A DNA stretch of 44,565 nucleotides from Candidatus Synchoanobacter obligatus. GTDB lineage: Bacteria > Pseudomonadota > Gammaproteobacteria > Comchoanobacterales > Comchoanobacteraceae. The notes below the pieces were generated by a model. The model was given only the letters and a program-made list of their open reading frames with translations. It was not told the origin of the DNA and did not search any database. Below are positions 1 through 12,150 of the stretch, piece by piece (position 1 is the first letter of the stretch; each line of letters begins with the position of its first letter). The stretch covers positions 325,741 to 370,305 of the forward strand of contig NZ_JAKUDN010000001.1 of the NCBI RefSeq assembly GCF_024259865.1. The letters run 5' to 3'. Both the position numbers and the translations under genes were made by a program.

Positions 1-278
1 CTGTAAGCACCTGCAAGAAACGTTTAACCCCCAAAAGAACCTCCCCAAAAGTAGGAAAAATGTGCAGCCCATTAACCGTAAGGCCCCCCATGACCCCCGG
101 GAGACTGAATTTACTTAGTAACATTCGTAATACCCCATCCCGTGCCAAGACATTCAAATCACCCAAAATGACCAAACAACCTAGCAGCCTACAAACCGCA
201 CTCTTAGCACGTCTTGCTCAAATGCAATCGGTCTATCAATCACCCCCTGAATCCCCAGAAACACCTAGTCATGCCTAG
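1..278 (+). CDS. C-terminal end of an unknown proline- and lysine-rich protein (partial)
   Basis: The reading frame that ends at the TAG at 276-278 is open all the way to the left edge (first full codon at position 3), so this may be the tail of a gene that starts outside the window; an internal ATG lies at 60. The roughly 91 visible residues are rich in Lys, Arg, Pro, Ser and Thr, with no recognisable domain. The last codons overlap the ATG of the next gene (271-273), an arrangement typical of translational coupling, which is the main support for it being real. No function can be named. It could also be a chance open frame. Confidence 0.3.
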   Translation, partial: VSTCKKRLTPKRTSPKVGKMCSPLTVRPPMTPGRLNLLSNIRNTPSRAKTFKSPKMTKQPSSLQTALLARLAQMQSVYQSPPESPETPSHA

Positions 279-690
279 ATACCGCATTGATCCAAATATC
301 CTCTCTCATTCACATGACGATGAGGATATCCCCATCAATTCAACATACCCTGATACCTATAAAGCCCCCAGCACCCCCAACCTGACATTAAGACAACTAA
401 AGTCCGGTAAAATCCCCATTCATAGCACCATCAATCTTAGAGGACTCTACCAAAAAGAAGCCCGAGAACAACTCCAAAATCTCATCCAACAGAATAACAA
501 ACAATCCCTGTATTTAATTATCCATGGCAAAGGACTCCGCTCTGACAATAACATCCCTAAAATTAAGAACCTACTCCTCAGTATGATCTACCAACACCCC
601 AAAGTCATTGCTTATACACCCGCACTCGCCAAAGACGGTGGCGAGGGTGCTTGTTATGTACTGTTAGGTGAAGGTGTTACCAGTCTTTAA
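271..690 (+). CDS. Smr (MutS2 C-terminal-type) domain protein
   Basis: A 139-residue protein whose second half is a Smr domain: it shows the 'LRGLYQKEAREQL' opening (usual form LDLRGL..EA), the 'LIIHGKGLRS' glycine loop (usual form HGKG), and the closing 'AKDGGEGACYVLL' (usual form GGxGAxxVxL). Smr domains are small nuclease or nucleic-acid-binding modules; stand-alone versions are common in proteobacteria and their cellular role is poorly defined. I chose the ATG at 271 over an upstream TTG at 214 because the longer start would lie within the preceding frame. The 3' end overlaps the convergent gene by 27 bases. Confidence 0.85.
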   Translation: MPRYRIDPNILSHSHDDEDIPINSTYPDTYKAPSTPNLTLRQLKSGKIPIHSTINLRGLYQKEAREQLQNLIQQNNKQSLYLIIHGKGLRSDNNIPKIKNLLLSMIYQHPKVIAYTPALAKDGGEGACYVLLGEGVTSL

Positions 691-1827
691 TTCAGAACCT
701 TGCCCTGACTCAACTTGCTTTCCCTTAGTTACTGCCGCCACTTCCTTAGCAGCTGTTTCTCCCCTGCCAGCTGGACTAGGGGGATTAACAACAAGATCGT
801 GGCCTCTGGCGCTTGCGCTAGCAGAGGTTTCGCCGCCTACCTTCCAATAAGTAGCATAGACTATGCTACTGTTGGCTCCCGGCGCATTATAACCAGAATA
901 TCGCGAATCTACATTTTTAACCACCTTGGAATAAAGGGCATTACTACCTATAATCGGTGCATTACCAGGCCTTGGTTGATTATTTCCCCTTTGTTGATTA
1001 TTTCCCCAGGCATCATAAGTGTTATTCTCGTCTTCCATAAAATTGCCTGCAACGTTAACAGCAGGAGAATACATTGCGTTATCGTCATTCCCTGTATCAG
1101 CAGGAAGGCCGTTATATAAGATAGTACCTGCAGCAGAAGCATACAATACGTTAGGTATTAACGGAACAGATGCTATATGAGCTGCTTTGACCTCATTTGG
1201 GTCTTTGTCTAAGGGATTTGCTAATTGTCTAGATTCCTGCATACGCTTACCATAATTCATTCGATCTAAAGTACTAGAAGTGGTTACTCCTACACCTCCT
1301 GCAGTGATAAGAGCACCAATAACGACAATGGCCAAGGCAGCGCCTCCTGTTAAGAGAACTGCCGATGCAATAATAGCCGCAATCCCAAAAGCCATAGCCA
1401 TCGATCCGTATGCTTGCTTTGTTTTGGCATAATTTATTTTACCAGGTAGAGTTTCATCAAATTTTCTTTCCGCAGCTCTCTTTTCAAGCACCTCCTTACT
1501 CTTTGTACGCGCACCGGATATGCTTAAATTGTTAGGACCTTGTTTTGTGAGCGCCTCTATAAAGAGTGAATATCGCTCGTCTGTATGCTCACCGCTAACA
1601 AATCCATCAAGGATCTCTGCCCTTTTGTTAAGCTTAGCTTGCCAAACTTCATCCGCTACTGCCTGCGGCTGGGTGGTAAGGGAAGCAATCAAAGTACTCA
1701 GTTTATCTTCACCCAATTTTGAACCTGAGCGAACATAAATGTCTTTTATAGCATCATTTATTTTTGTTTCAGGGCTTCTACTACCTCCTACATAGATAGC
1801 ACCGACTTCTGGAGTTTCCCCTAGCAT
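664..1827 (-). CDS. Unknown protein with a central hydrophobic hairpin
   Basis: A 387-residue protein that I do not recognise. The first ~135 residues are polar and charged. Residues ~142-185 are a long Ala/Gly/Ile/Val-rich stretch able to form two membrane helices or a hairpin. The C-terminal half is Asn/Gln/Gly/Ser-rich and low-complexity, with a repeated 'GNNQ' unit, and has no cysteine or metal motif. There is no signal peptide. A good ribosome site (GAGAGGTG) lies just before the ATG. This architecture is often seen in secreted effectors of intracellular bacteria, but that is only an inference. It converges on the Smr gene and shares its last 27 bases with it. Confidence 0.65.
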   Translation of the reverse strand: MLGETPEVGAIYVGGSRSPETKINDAIKDIYVRSGSKLGEDKLSTLIASLTTQPQAVADEVWQAKLNKRAEILDGFVSGEHTDERYSLFIEALTKQGPNNLSISGARTKSKEVLEKRAAERKFDETLPGKINYAKTKQAYGSMAMAFGIAAIIASAVLLTGGAALAIVVIGALITAGGVGVTTSSTLDRMNYGKRMQESRQLANPLDKDPNEVKAAHIASVPLIPNVLYASAAGTILYNGLPADTGNDDNAMYSPAVNVAGNFMEDENNTYDAWGNNQQRGNNQPRPGNAPIIGSNALYSKVVKNVDSRYSGYNAPGANSSIVYATYWKVGGETSASASARGHDLVVNPPSPAGRGETAAKEVAAVTKGKQVESGQGSELKTGNTFT

Positions 1828-1889
1828 AACACACCTCTCTTTTATTCAGTTAGGATTGTTATAGTGCATTATAAATATTTGGCAGATTT

Positions 1890-2723
1890 TTATTGGTATG
1901 ATGAGACAATAATACCGATGAGGATATAAAGACCTGCAGATTGGTTGAGGAGAAAGGCTTTAAAATAATATGATTGTTTAACAAACTTGAGCTGTTGGTA
2001 AAGGTTATGGGCTAGGGGTATTAGAAAAAGGTGAAAGAATCCATTAAGGGTTAAACCCCATAGTAACCATGAAAGGATCAGAATGATGTAGCCATACTGA
2101 ATAAAAGGGAAGACATAAGACCCTAAGGCAATGGCGGTGGATCCTACGGAGGTATGGATATCATCCTGATAGTCTGTTAAGGCATAGATGGTATCATAGA
2201 TAATGACCCATAATACCACGATAGCATAGAAGAGGATTGCTTGGGCCCCTATAGGGGTATTGGTTGAGAGATAAGCCATAGGTATGCCTTGGGAGAATAC
2301 CAGCCCAAGAAAGAGCTGAGGTGTGCTGATATAACGCTTTGTGTAGGGGTATATGGATAACAATATGCCTGAGAGTAATCCACATAGCTGGGCTTTAAAA
2401 GGTAGGAACCATAATAAAGTTGCTGCTGATAGCATGAGGCATACAAAGAATATCAGTGCTTGGTTGGGAGAGACTTGTCCTGTAACCAGTGGTCTTTGAG
2501 CCGTTCTAGAGACTTTAGCATCTAACCACATATCTGCATAATCATTGAAGACACAACCTGCTGATCGGGTTAAGAGGATGCCTGCAATAAATAGGATCCA
2601 TAAGGAGGGCGTACTGGCTTTGGTTAAGACCAATGCGGAAAGTGTGGGCCATGCCAATAAGACAATACCCCAAGGCTTGTCCAATCGTGCCAACCGAATA
2701 TAAGGGCCAAATTGTATCCCCAT
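1890..2723 (-). CDS. ubiA: 4-hydroxybenzoate polyprenyltransferase
   Basis: This integral membrane prenyltransferase joins a polyprenyl diphosphate to 4-hydroxybenzoate in ubiquinone biosynthesis. Both aspartate-rich Mg-diphosphate motifs are present: 'NDYADMWLDAKVSRTAQRPL' (NDxxDxxxD) and 'YALTDYQDDIHTSVGS' (DxxxD). About eight hydrophobic segments fill the rest, and the start 'YIRLARLDKPWG' matches the family's N-terminus. At 277 residues it is close to the usual ~285. I preferred the ATG at 2723; a GTG at 2744 would add seven residues. It is divergent from uridine kinase with ~100 bases between them. The usual partner ubiC is not adjacent. Confidence 0.93.
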   Translation of the reverse strand: MGIQFGPYIRLARLDKPWGIVLLAWPTLSALVLTKASTPSLWILFIAGILLTRSAGCVFNDYADMWLDAKVSRTAQRPLVTGQVSPNQALIFFVCLMLSAATLLWFLPFKAQLCGLLSGILLSIYPYTKRYISTPQLFLGLVFSQGIPMAYLSTNTPIGAQAILFYAIVVLWVIIYDTIYALTDYQDDIHTSVGSTAIALGSYVFPFIQYGYIILILSWLLWGLTLNGFFHLFLIPLAHNLYQQLKFVKQSYYFKAFLLNQSAGLYILIGIIVSSYQ

Positions 2724-2824
2724 ATGGGTTTTTATCCCGTACACATTTGTTCTCCAATAACCTTTGTCAATGTAGCAACATTTTACTTGATTTCAGTAGT
2801 TCATCAACGCAAAATATCCGGTAT

Positions 2825-3445
2825 ATGGACACGCCAATCATCATCATTGTTGCTGGACCTTCAGCAAGCGGAAAAACTCATTTTATTGAGCGTTTATTCC
2901 AACGACACCCTGGATTTATGGCCATTGTTTGTGCAGACAACTATTACTACCAACAAGATCATATTCCATTACATCAACGTTTAACGAAAAACTATGACCA
3001 TCCTGATGCCATTGAGTGGTCATTATTAGAAAAGCACTTGATACAACTGAAACAAAACCAGATTGTTCAAAGTCCTAAATACTCTTTTGTGAAGTGTAAC
3101 CGTTTAGAGACGACTTTAACCATTAAACCCAAACCGATTATCTTATTAGACGGACTGTTATGTTTGGCCATGCCCAATATCCGTCAACATGCCCACTTAT
3201 CATTGTATATTGATACCCCATTGGATATTTGCTTAACCAGACGTATCAAAAGAGATATTGCAACCCGTGGGCGAACATCTGAACAAGTCATTCAACAATA
3301 TTTAACCAAAACACGGCCTATGTATTATCAGCATATCTTACCCTCTCGAGAACATGCTGACTTGATTATGCCGTCCACCGATCATATCGATAAAGTCTGT
3401 GTACTTTTAGAGAAACATTTAGTAGGATATATAGACCAAGAGTAA
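2825..3445 (+). CDS. udk: Uridine kinase
   Basis: This cytosolic P-loop kinase phosphorylates uridine and cytidine in pyrimidine salvage. The Walker A loop 'GPSASGKT' is at residues ~10-17, followed by 'CADNYYYQQD' and 'NYDHPDAIEW' (nucleoside-binding signatures) and a 'RRIKRDIATRGRT' lid segment. The 206-residue length from this ATG fits the family (~210). The open frame extends upstream to 2633 but that part overlaps ubiA and carries no family signal, so I placed the start at 2825. It is followed after 13 bases by the epimerase-like gene and is probably co-transcribed with it. Confidence 0.9.
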   Translation: MDTPIIIIVAGPSASGKTHFIERLFQRHPGFMAIVCADNYYYQQDHIPLHQRLTKNYDHPDAIEWSLLEKHLIQLKQNQIVQSPKYSFVKCNRLETTLTIKPKPIILLDGLLCLAMPNIRQHAHLSLYIDTPLDICLTRRIKRDIATRGRTSEQVIQQYLTKTRPMYYQHILPSREHADLIMPSTDHIDKVCVLLEKHLVGYIDQE

Positions 3446-3458
3446 TGGAAGACTCAGT

Positions 3459-4253
3459 ATGGCTAGTATCTTAATATATGGCAACAAAAGCATTGTAAAA
3501 CCTTTTACCAAAGCTTTAAAAGCGCAAGGAAACCAACCTTTTACCATCACCCCTCATCAGGATTATGACCCCAATAGTATTCATATCCATAAGGATATTT
3601 TTGCCCTTCAGCAAAAGGATCTGCCTGCAGTATCTTATGCATATTACTTTCCAGTATTGATTAATGATGATTTGGTGCAATATAAAAAATCATACATTCA
3701 TGGTCTTTGCCACCTATTACAATTATTACCCACATCAACCAAAGTTATCTTGGGATCCTCTGAGAAAGTATATGATGATCTATTGGGACAAACCGTCACC
3801 GAAAACACCCTGATTCAATCGGACTGTCCCAAAAGTAGGGTCATTCAAACGGCTGAAAAACAGGTGATCAACAGCCAGCACCCATACACCATTTTAAGAA
3901 TGGCAAACGTATACTATAGTATCACTGATATCGAACACCAGATCAAACAACAAACCATTGGTTATAGTCAACGTCAACATATGGTGAATCAAATCCATAT
4001 CAATGACTGTATCAATGCCCTACTACATCTAGCACCGTATCAAGGGATTTACAATGTCACAGACCGAGGACCATTACCATTAAATACCATATTGTCTCTC
4101 ATCAGTGCCCGGTCTGGTTTGGTGGTTAAAAGCCCAAAACGCTGGATTAACAGAGCCAAAGGGGTTCGGTTATCCCCTGCAAAACTCTTGGGAACGGGGT
4201 TCCATTTTGAAACCCCTTCAATGATTGGTCATACCGAGACTGAAAGCACTTAG
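3459..4253 (+). CDS. NAD-dependent epimerase/dehydratase-like (SDR) protein
   Basis: A 264-residue atypical short-chain dehydrogenase/reductase resembling the YeeZ-like group. The N-terminal beta-strand 'SILIYGNKSIVKPFTKAL' replaces the usual GxxGxxG with a weakened glycine motif. The block 'LGSSEKVYDD' matches the conserved SSxxVY of the family, 'YTILRMANVYY' matches the R-x-x-x-VY strand, and 'IHINDC' matches the HxxD segment before the helix that ends the fold. Cofactor binding may be reduced because of the altered glycine loop. A GGAAG ribosome site precedes the ATG. The gene overlaps the convergent penicillin-acylase gene by four bases. Substrate is unknown. Confidence 0.7.
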   Translation: MASILIYGNKSIVKPFTKALKAQGNQPFTITPHQDYDPNSIHIHKDIFALQQKDLPAVSYAYYFPVLINDDLVQYKKSYIHGLCHLLQLLPTSTKVILGSSEKVYDDLLGQTVTENTLIQSDCPKSRVIQTAEKQVINSQHPYTILRMANVYYSITDIEHQIKQQTIGYSQRQHMVNQIHINDCINALLHLAPYQGIYNVTDRGPLPLNTILSLISARSGLVVKSPKRWINRAKGVRLSPAKLLGTGFHFETPSMIGHTETEST

Positions 4254-6643
4254 TTGGCTTCCTCTTTCCCATGCCCTAGAACCAACTTGGATTCATAACC
4301 CTTACTCTGAGTTCTAGGCATCAACAAGTAGTCACCGTCTGCCCATATCGGCAATAAGTCTGAATAATGTTTTGATAAGACATTACCGGACTCACCCATC
4401 GGGATAATGAAATGCCCCTGTTGACTTTCAAGGTCAACAACCATTCTCAAACAAGCACCCTGGGTACCCATAAAGCCTTGACGGCCTGCAAACCAGCGGC
4501 TTCTATTCAAACTATCTCTGGTACCATCCACTTCAGCCTGGCGTGCTGACAGTTGTTTCAGTAACGGTACTTTCTTGAAGATACCGTGCTTGAACTGCGC
4601 CTTATGAGAACCTTTCCACTGCCACTGCTCAATGTCCTTAGTACCGTAACGAGCACTCAACTGAGCCAATGCCGCTTCTAGTGTATCCGATAGGAAGTCT
4701 TTACAATCACCCCCATTGATCTGACAAGCCTTCGTATTGTTCTTAATGGTATTGATCACAAAGAAATCATCATGTACCGGCTTCGCCCATGATGGTAGTG
4801 TTTGCATGATATCTAGATAGATCTTAGAGGCAATTTCACGTTGCCATGCACTAAAGATCGTGACTTCATAGGATGTCCTATCGGCCACACCATCCCATTG
4901 ATCCAAGGCTTGGATTGCACCTTTAGCCAGATCAGATCGTGGCTCAACCATCATCAATGTATCTTTCATCACAAACCATTGCTGATCTTCATTGTCTAGC
5001 TGAATCCGCTTATTGTCTTCTGCTGTATAGGCTTTATCTTCCTTAAGCATCTTTGCCAAACGAATGGCTCTTAAATCATCAAACCCTAGCTTGGAGACAT
5101 TGTATCCATAATGTGGAGACACCACATAGTTATTGGCATTCATTACATAACCACGGGGTGGGTTTTCTACATAAGGCATTTCCCAATAAGGAATGGGTTT
5201 CTTCCAACGATAGGCCTCGGTTGCAGGCACTGCAACCCGTCCTGAATGCTGACGAATCGGCACATTACCCAAGACATACAAACCATAATTGCCCTTATTA
5301 TCAGACATAACCATGTTTTGAGCGGGCGTATGGAAATACTTAAATGATTTTTTAGCTTCTTTGAGTGAGCTGGCATTACCAATATTGTGTAGTGCATCTA
5401 GGGTCATATCAACTGACACCATACCCGTCCAATTGAGTGCGACATCATATTCAGACCCTGGATCGGAGATCAAAGTACCATAATCCGTATCGTAGTAAGT
5501 CACTGTGACATCTTTACCACCTAAAACCTTGATGGTCTCAATTCGCTCTGTTTTTCCTTCAATGTCTTTGGCATAGAAGATATCACTTTGTGCCAAACGA
5601 CTGTTGGTGAACCCCCAACTAATGTTGGCATTACGGCCAATAATAATACCTGGAGCCCCTGGGATCGATGCCCCTGTTAGCTCTAAGGTATCTGACTTCA
5701 TATGTATCAAATAAAATGTATTGGGCACGTTATAACTCAAATGAGGATCTGATGCCACAATCGCAGATCCAGACTTCGTCCGCTTGGGTGATATAACCCA
5801 TGCATTTGACCCTGGTGCCAAGGTTTCATCTGATGACATTCCTGTTAGTACAGCATCATTCAACTCCGCATATCGGGTCATGGATTGCACAACTGCAGCA
5901 GGAATCTCTGGACCATCTGGATAAAACTTTGGTTCATCATCATACGGTAGGCGGTGACGTTTTAAATCACTGTCTAAAACACTGGGCTCCACCACCACCT
6001 CTTCAGGGAAAAACTCATCCAAACGTGCATTACCATGAATCGATGCCAACGCCGTATTACGAATAATTCTAGGCCAATGTCGACTGAGGTCAAACGCAAT
6101 GGCTTTTTGAATCACCACACTATCCTGAGGTCGCCACTTCTCTAACTTAAAGCCTAAAAGACGCTGCTCTAATGTTTCATGGTGTTCCTCAATATACGCA
6201 TTCACACCAGCTGCATATGCTTCCAATGCCACCTTGTGACTGGGTCCAAACTGTGCATAACTGGCCTTCGCTGACTGCTCAATATTAAACAATCGCATAT
6301 ACTCATCAAGTTTCACGGTTTTTTTACCGACCAATTCACTCATCCTCCCCAAGAACATATACTTCAACATCGTCATTTGGAAAAGACGATCTTGAGCATG
6401 CACATAACCTTGAGCATAATAGACATCTTTATTGCGGTGACCCACAATTCTTGGCACACCCACGTCATTACGAATCACCTCAACATCTTCATGTAGGTAA
6501 GGTTGCTCTAAATACCCTCGGACCATTGGCATGGATGCCCAGCCCACATAAAACAAATATGTCACCGCCATTAATATGATGGCACCGACAATAGCTGCCA
6601 AACGGCTTAAAGAATAACGTTTAGTTTGATTAGTTTGGCTCAT
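4250..6643 (-). CDS. Penicillin acylase (penicillin G amidase)-family Ntn hydrolase
   Basis: A ~797-residue member of the S45 peptidase family, which is made as one chain and cuts itself so that a serine becomes the N-terminal nucleophile of the beta chain. The cleavage site is 'APGSNAWVISPKRT', with the Ser at about residue 279. Downstream 'DPHLSYNVPNTFYLIHM' and 'GAPGIIIGRNANISWGFTNS' are the typical beta-chain motifs. An N-terminal hydrophobic helix at residues ~13-35 suggests export or an inner-membrane anchor with the enzyme in the periplasm. I chose the ATG at 6643, which has AGGTGAG before it, over a GTG at 6652. Natural substrates may be N-acyl amides such as acyl-homoserine lactones; this is inference. 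Confidence 0.88.
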   Translation of the reverse strand: MSQTNQTKRYSLSRLAAIVGAIILMAVTYLFYVGWASMPMVRGYLEQPYLHEDVEVIRNDVGVPRIVGHRNKDVYYAQGYVHAQDRLFQMTMLKYMFLGRMSELVGKKTVKLDEYMRLFNIEQSAKASYAQFGPSHKVALEAYAAGVNAYIEEHHETLEQRLLGFKLEKWRPQDSVVIQKAIAFDLSRHWPRIIRNTALASIHGNARLDEFFPEEVVVEPSVLDSDLKRHRLPYDDEPKFYPDGPEIPAAVVQSMTRYAELNDAVLTGMSSDETLAPGSNAWVISPKRTKSGSAIVASDPHLSYNVPNTFYLIHMKSDTLELTGASIPGAPGIIIGRNANISWGFTNSRLAQSDIFYAKDIEGKTERIETIKVLGGKDVTVTYYDTDYGTLISDPGSEYDVALNWTGMVSVDMTLDALHNIGNASSLKEAKKSFKYFHTPAQNMVMSDNKGNYGLYVLGNVPIRQHSGRVAVPATEAYRWKKPIPYWEMPYVENPPRGYVMNANNYVVSPHYGYNVSKLGFDDLRAIRLAKMLKEDKAYTAEDNKRIQLDNEDQQWFVMKDTLMMVEPRSDLAKGAIQALDQWDGVADRTSYEVTIFSAWQREIASKIYLDIMQTLPSWAKPVHDDFFVINTIKNNTKACQINGGDCKDFLSDTLEAALAQLSARYGTKDIEQWQWKGSHKAQFKHGIFKKVPLLKQLSARQAEVDGTRDSLNRSRWFAGRQGFMGTQGACLRMVVDLESQQGHFIIPMGESGNVLSKHYSDLLPIWADGDYLLMPRTQSKGYESKLVLGHGKEEAN

Positions 6644-6672
6644 TGAACTCACCTATATAATTTACATCTCAT

Positions 6673-6746
6673 TGCCCTGAGCAGGATTCGAACCTGCGAC
6701 CTATCCCTTAGGAGGGGAACGCTCTATCCAGCTGAGCTACCAACGC
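6673..6746 (-). tRNA. tRNA-Arg (anticodon CCT)
   Basis: The D arm (GCTC...GAGC), the anticodon loop CTCCTAA (anticodon at 6710-6712) and a T arm with GCAGG/CCTGC around TTCGAAT are all clear, giving tRNA-Arg reading AGG. The acceptor stem is imperfect: GCGTTGG against TCAGGGC pairs with one G-G clash at 3:70 and two G-U pairs. The sequence after the discriminator A is ATG, so CCA is not encoded. Confidence 0.88.
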
Positions 6747-6868
6747 TCAGGCCATATTATGCCATGACTTTCCGCTTCATGGCAAGTTTTACCAAGGATC
6801 CTCAATCATAATTTGCTATTTAATACAGATTCTGGTTAGATATCATCATACATGGGAGTTTAAAAAAG

Positions 6869-7391
6869 ATGATCATCCAACCTATATACATGGCCGCTGC
6901 AGTCTCAGGCATCACACTGATCGCCATTATCATGAAACGCTTAACCTCTCAACACAGTGACCACGAATTTATTGACATCCCTCAACCCACTGCCAAAAAA
7001 AACACTCTTAGTCTACCAGAACTGGTAACCATTTATTTAATCCCCGAGCAACCAATCAATGGACATGAATTGTTAAAATTCTTCCTCTCTCATCGACTAC
7101 AATATAATGATTATCAAATTTTCGATCTTCCAGGACCTCAACACAACCAATTTAGTATCGCCACATTGTCTGCTCCAGGAACATTTGACCTCAACACCAT
7201 GAGTGAAGAAACTTTTTCTGGGTTAAGCTTTTTCCTCCAACCCAGACAATCTGATACACCACTTGAAGATTTTGACACCCTATGTCGCATCCTTTTTGAC
7301 GCAAAAGACACCTTCTCTGGAACACTACAAAGCACCAATAAAACAGAAATAACCTTAGAAGCACTCAGAGACCTTCGAGAAAAAATCCACC

Positions 7392-7405
<14 letters not shown>
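6869..7405 (+). CDS. zipA: Cell division protein ZipA, short form
   Basis: ZipA anchors FtsZ to the inner membrane in gammaproteobacteria. The protein has one N-terminal membrane helix (residues ~5-22), a very short linker and a C-terminal FtsZ-binding domain from about residue 48: 'QPINGHELLKFFLSHRLQYNDYQIF', 'FSIATLSAPGTFDL' (usual form SLANMVKPGTFDL), 'FFLQ' and a closing 'LEALRDLREKI'. At 178 residues it is much shorter than the E. coli protein (~330), because the Pro/Gln-rich linker is nearly absent. A GGGAG ribosome site is at 6854-6858. The zipA-ligA neighbourhood is common in the class, although here another gene sits between the two. Confidence 0.85.
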
Positions 7406-10816
<3,411 letters not shown>

Positions 10817-10839
10817 AGTAAACCTCCTGTTTTACAAGA

Positions 10840-12150
10840 TTATGCTACACCCTCCTCAATTGAAATGCAAACGGTGTCTCCGAACTTTTTCTGAATTCCT
10901 GCTAACAAAATGGTCCATAATTCCGACAAATAATAGGCACTGGTGACCACAACCTGATCACCTTCCTGAAGATCGGATATCACCCGCTCTGACAGAGCGG
11001 CTTCTTGCTCACACACCACAATGTGTTTGGAGGCATAGACTGATAGATCAATCTGATGCTTCGGGGGTAATAATATATAGGCTTTATTAGCCTGTAACAA
11101 TGCAGCATAGGTACTCTCATCCATCACACCATGACGTTGCGTATACGTTCCAGGATGATAGATCAGCATGACTCTCCCCCTAGCTGATAAAGCTTGGCAT
11201 ACTTGAGCCACAGCTTTAGGATGATGCGCAAAATCATCGTAAGCCCATACCGCGCCTTGGTAACGCACCATTTGCCGTCTATCAACCCCATGAAAATGAT
11301 TTAGGACAGACAACGCTTTTTCACGATCTAGTCCCAAAATACAACCCGTCTCAACCGCTGCTAAGATATTCGCTAAGTTAAAATCACCGACCAGTTGCTT
11401 GGGTAAGACCATCCCTTGCTTTTTGGCTTTCGAGACAGAGTACTGCACATATTTCAGGCCAAAGGCTGTCATTTGATCTTGTAAAGATGCGGGTATACCT
11501 GTTGCAACCACAGCACCATCGGCTGGCAATAAACGCATCAGATACTTGTACTGCTGTACCATAGCCTCTAAGCTGGGATAAACATCCGCATGATCAAAAT
11601 CAATATGACTGATTACCACACATGAAGGCCAATAATGCAAAAACTTTGGGCGCTTATCAAAAAATGCCGTATCGTACTCATCTGCTTCAATAACAAACAC
11701 ATCCCCCGTCCCCAAATTGGCGCAACCTTGTAGCTGTTCCACATAACCACCGATCAAATACCCCGGATCCTGCCCCAACTGTTTGAGCATCCAACTGATC
11801 ATGGAAGTAATGGTCGTTTTACCATGAGTCCCTGTAACCGCAATAACCCGCCGATCTCGCAACACATAGGTCATCAGCCACTCTGGACCTGAATACAGCT
11901 TGTGTCTTTTTGCCACCAAAAATTGAATAATGGGATCACTGCGCTTTAATTGATTACCAACAATCACCATGTCAGCATCATTCAGCACCAGTTCCTTTGG
12001 ATAGCCCCGATGCAATGTTATGTCTATATCTTCCAGAACCTTTTTCATCGGGGGCTGAAAGGCCTTATCATAGCCAATGACTTTATGGCCCTTCTGGGAA
12101 GCCAAGACAGCAATCCCTGCCATTAACTTCCCACAAACCCCTAGTATGAT
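10840..12150 (-). CDS. mpl: UDP-N-acetylmuramate:L-alanyl-gamma-D-glutamyl-meso-diaminopimelate ligase
   Basis: Mpl attaches the recycled murein tripeptide to UDP-MurNAc in peptidoglycan recycling. The ATP loop 'GTHGKTTITSMISWML', the Mpl-type 'EADEYDTAFFDKRPKFLHYWP' region (Mpl shares E-x-DEYDxAFFDKR), 'HIDFDHADVY' and 'YDDFAHHP' are diagnostic. The first ATG in frame is at 12123, but the frame upstream of it still encodes the conserved Mur N-terminal strand 'SVIILGVCGKLMAGIAVLA' (usual form HILGICGTFMGG). No ATG, GTG or TTG lies between that strand and the in-frame stop at 12175-12177. I therefore placed the start at the ATC at 12148-12150, whose A is the last base of the preceding TAA. The ATG at 12123 is the conservative alternative. 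Confidence 0.9.
   Translation of the reverse strand: MILGVCGKLMAGIAVLASQKGHKVIGYDKAFQPPMKKVLEDIDITLHRGYPKELVLNDADMVIVGNQLKRSDPIIQFLVAKRHKLYSGPEWLMTYVLRDRRVIAVTGTHGKTTITSMISWMLKQLGQDPGYLIGGYVEQLQGCANLGTGDVFVIEADEYDTAFFDKRPKFLHYWPSCVVISHIDFDHADVYPSLEAMVQQYKYLMRLLPADGAVVATGIPASLQDQMTAFGLKYVQYSVSKAKKQGMVLPKQLVGDFNLANILAAVETGCILGLDREKALSVLNHFHGVDRRQMVRYQGAVWAYDDFAHHPKAVAQVCQALSARGRVMLIYHPGTYTQRHGVMDESTYAALLQANKAYILLPPKHQIDLSVYASKHIVVCEQEAALSERVISDLQEGDQVVVTSAYYLSELWTILLAGIQKKFGDTVCISIEEGVA

Noticed and set aside
715-1119. Plus strand open frame of 134 codons inside the unknown membrane protein gene
   Set aside because: It lies entirely antisense to a better supported gene and shows no family signal, so it is a shadow frame.
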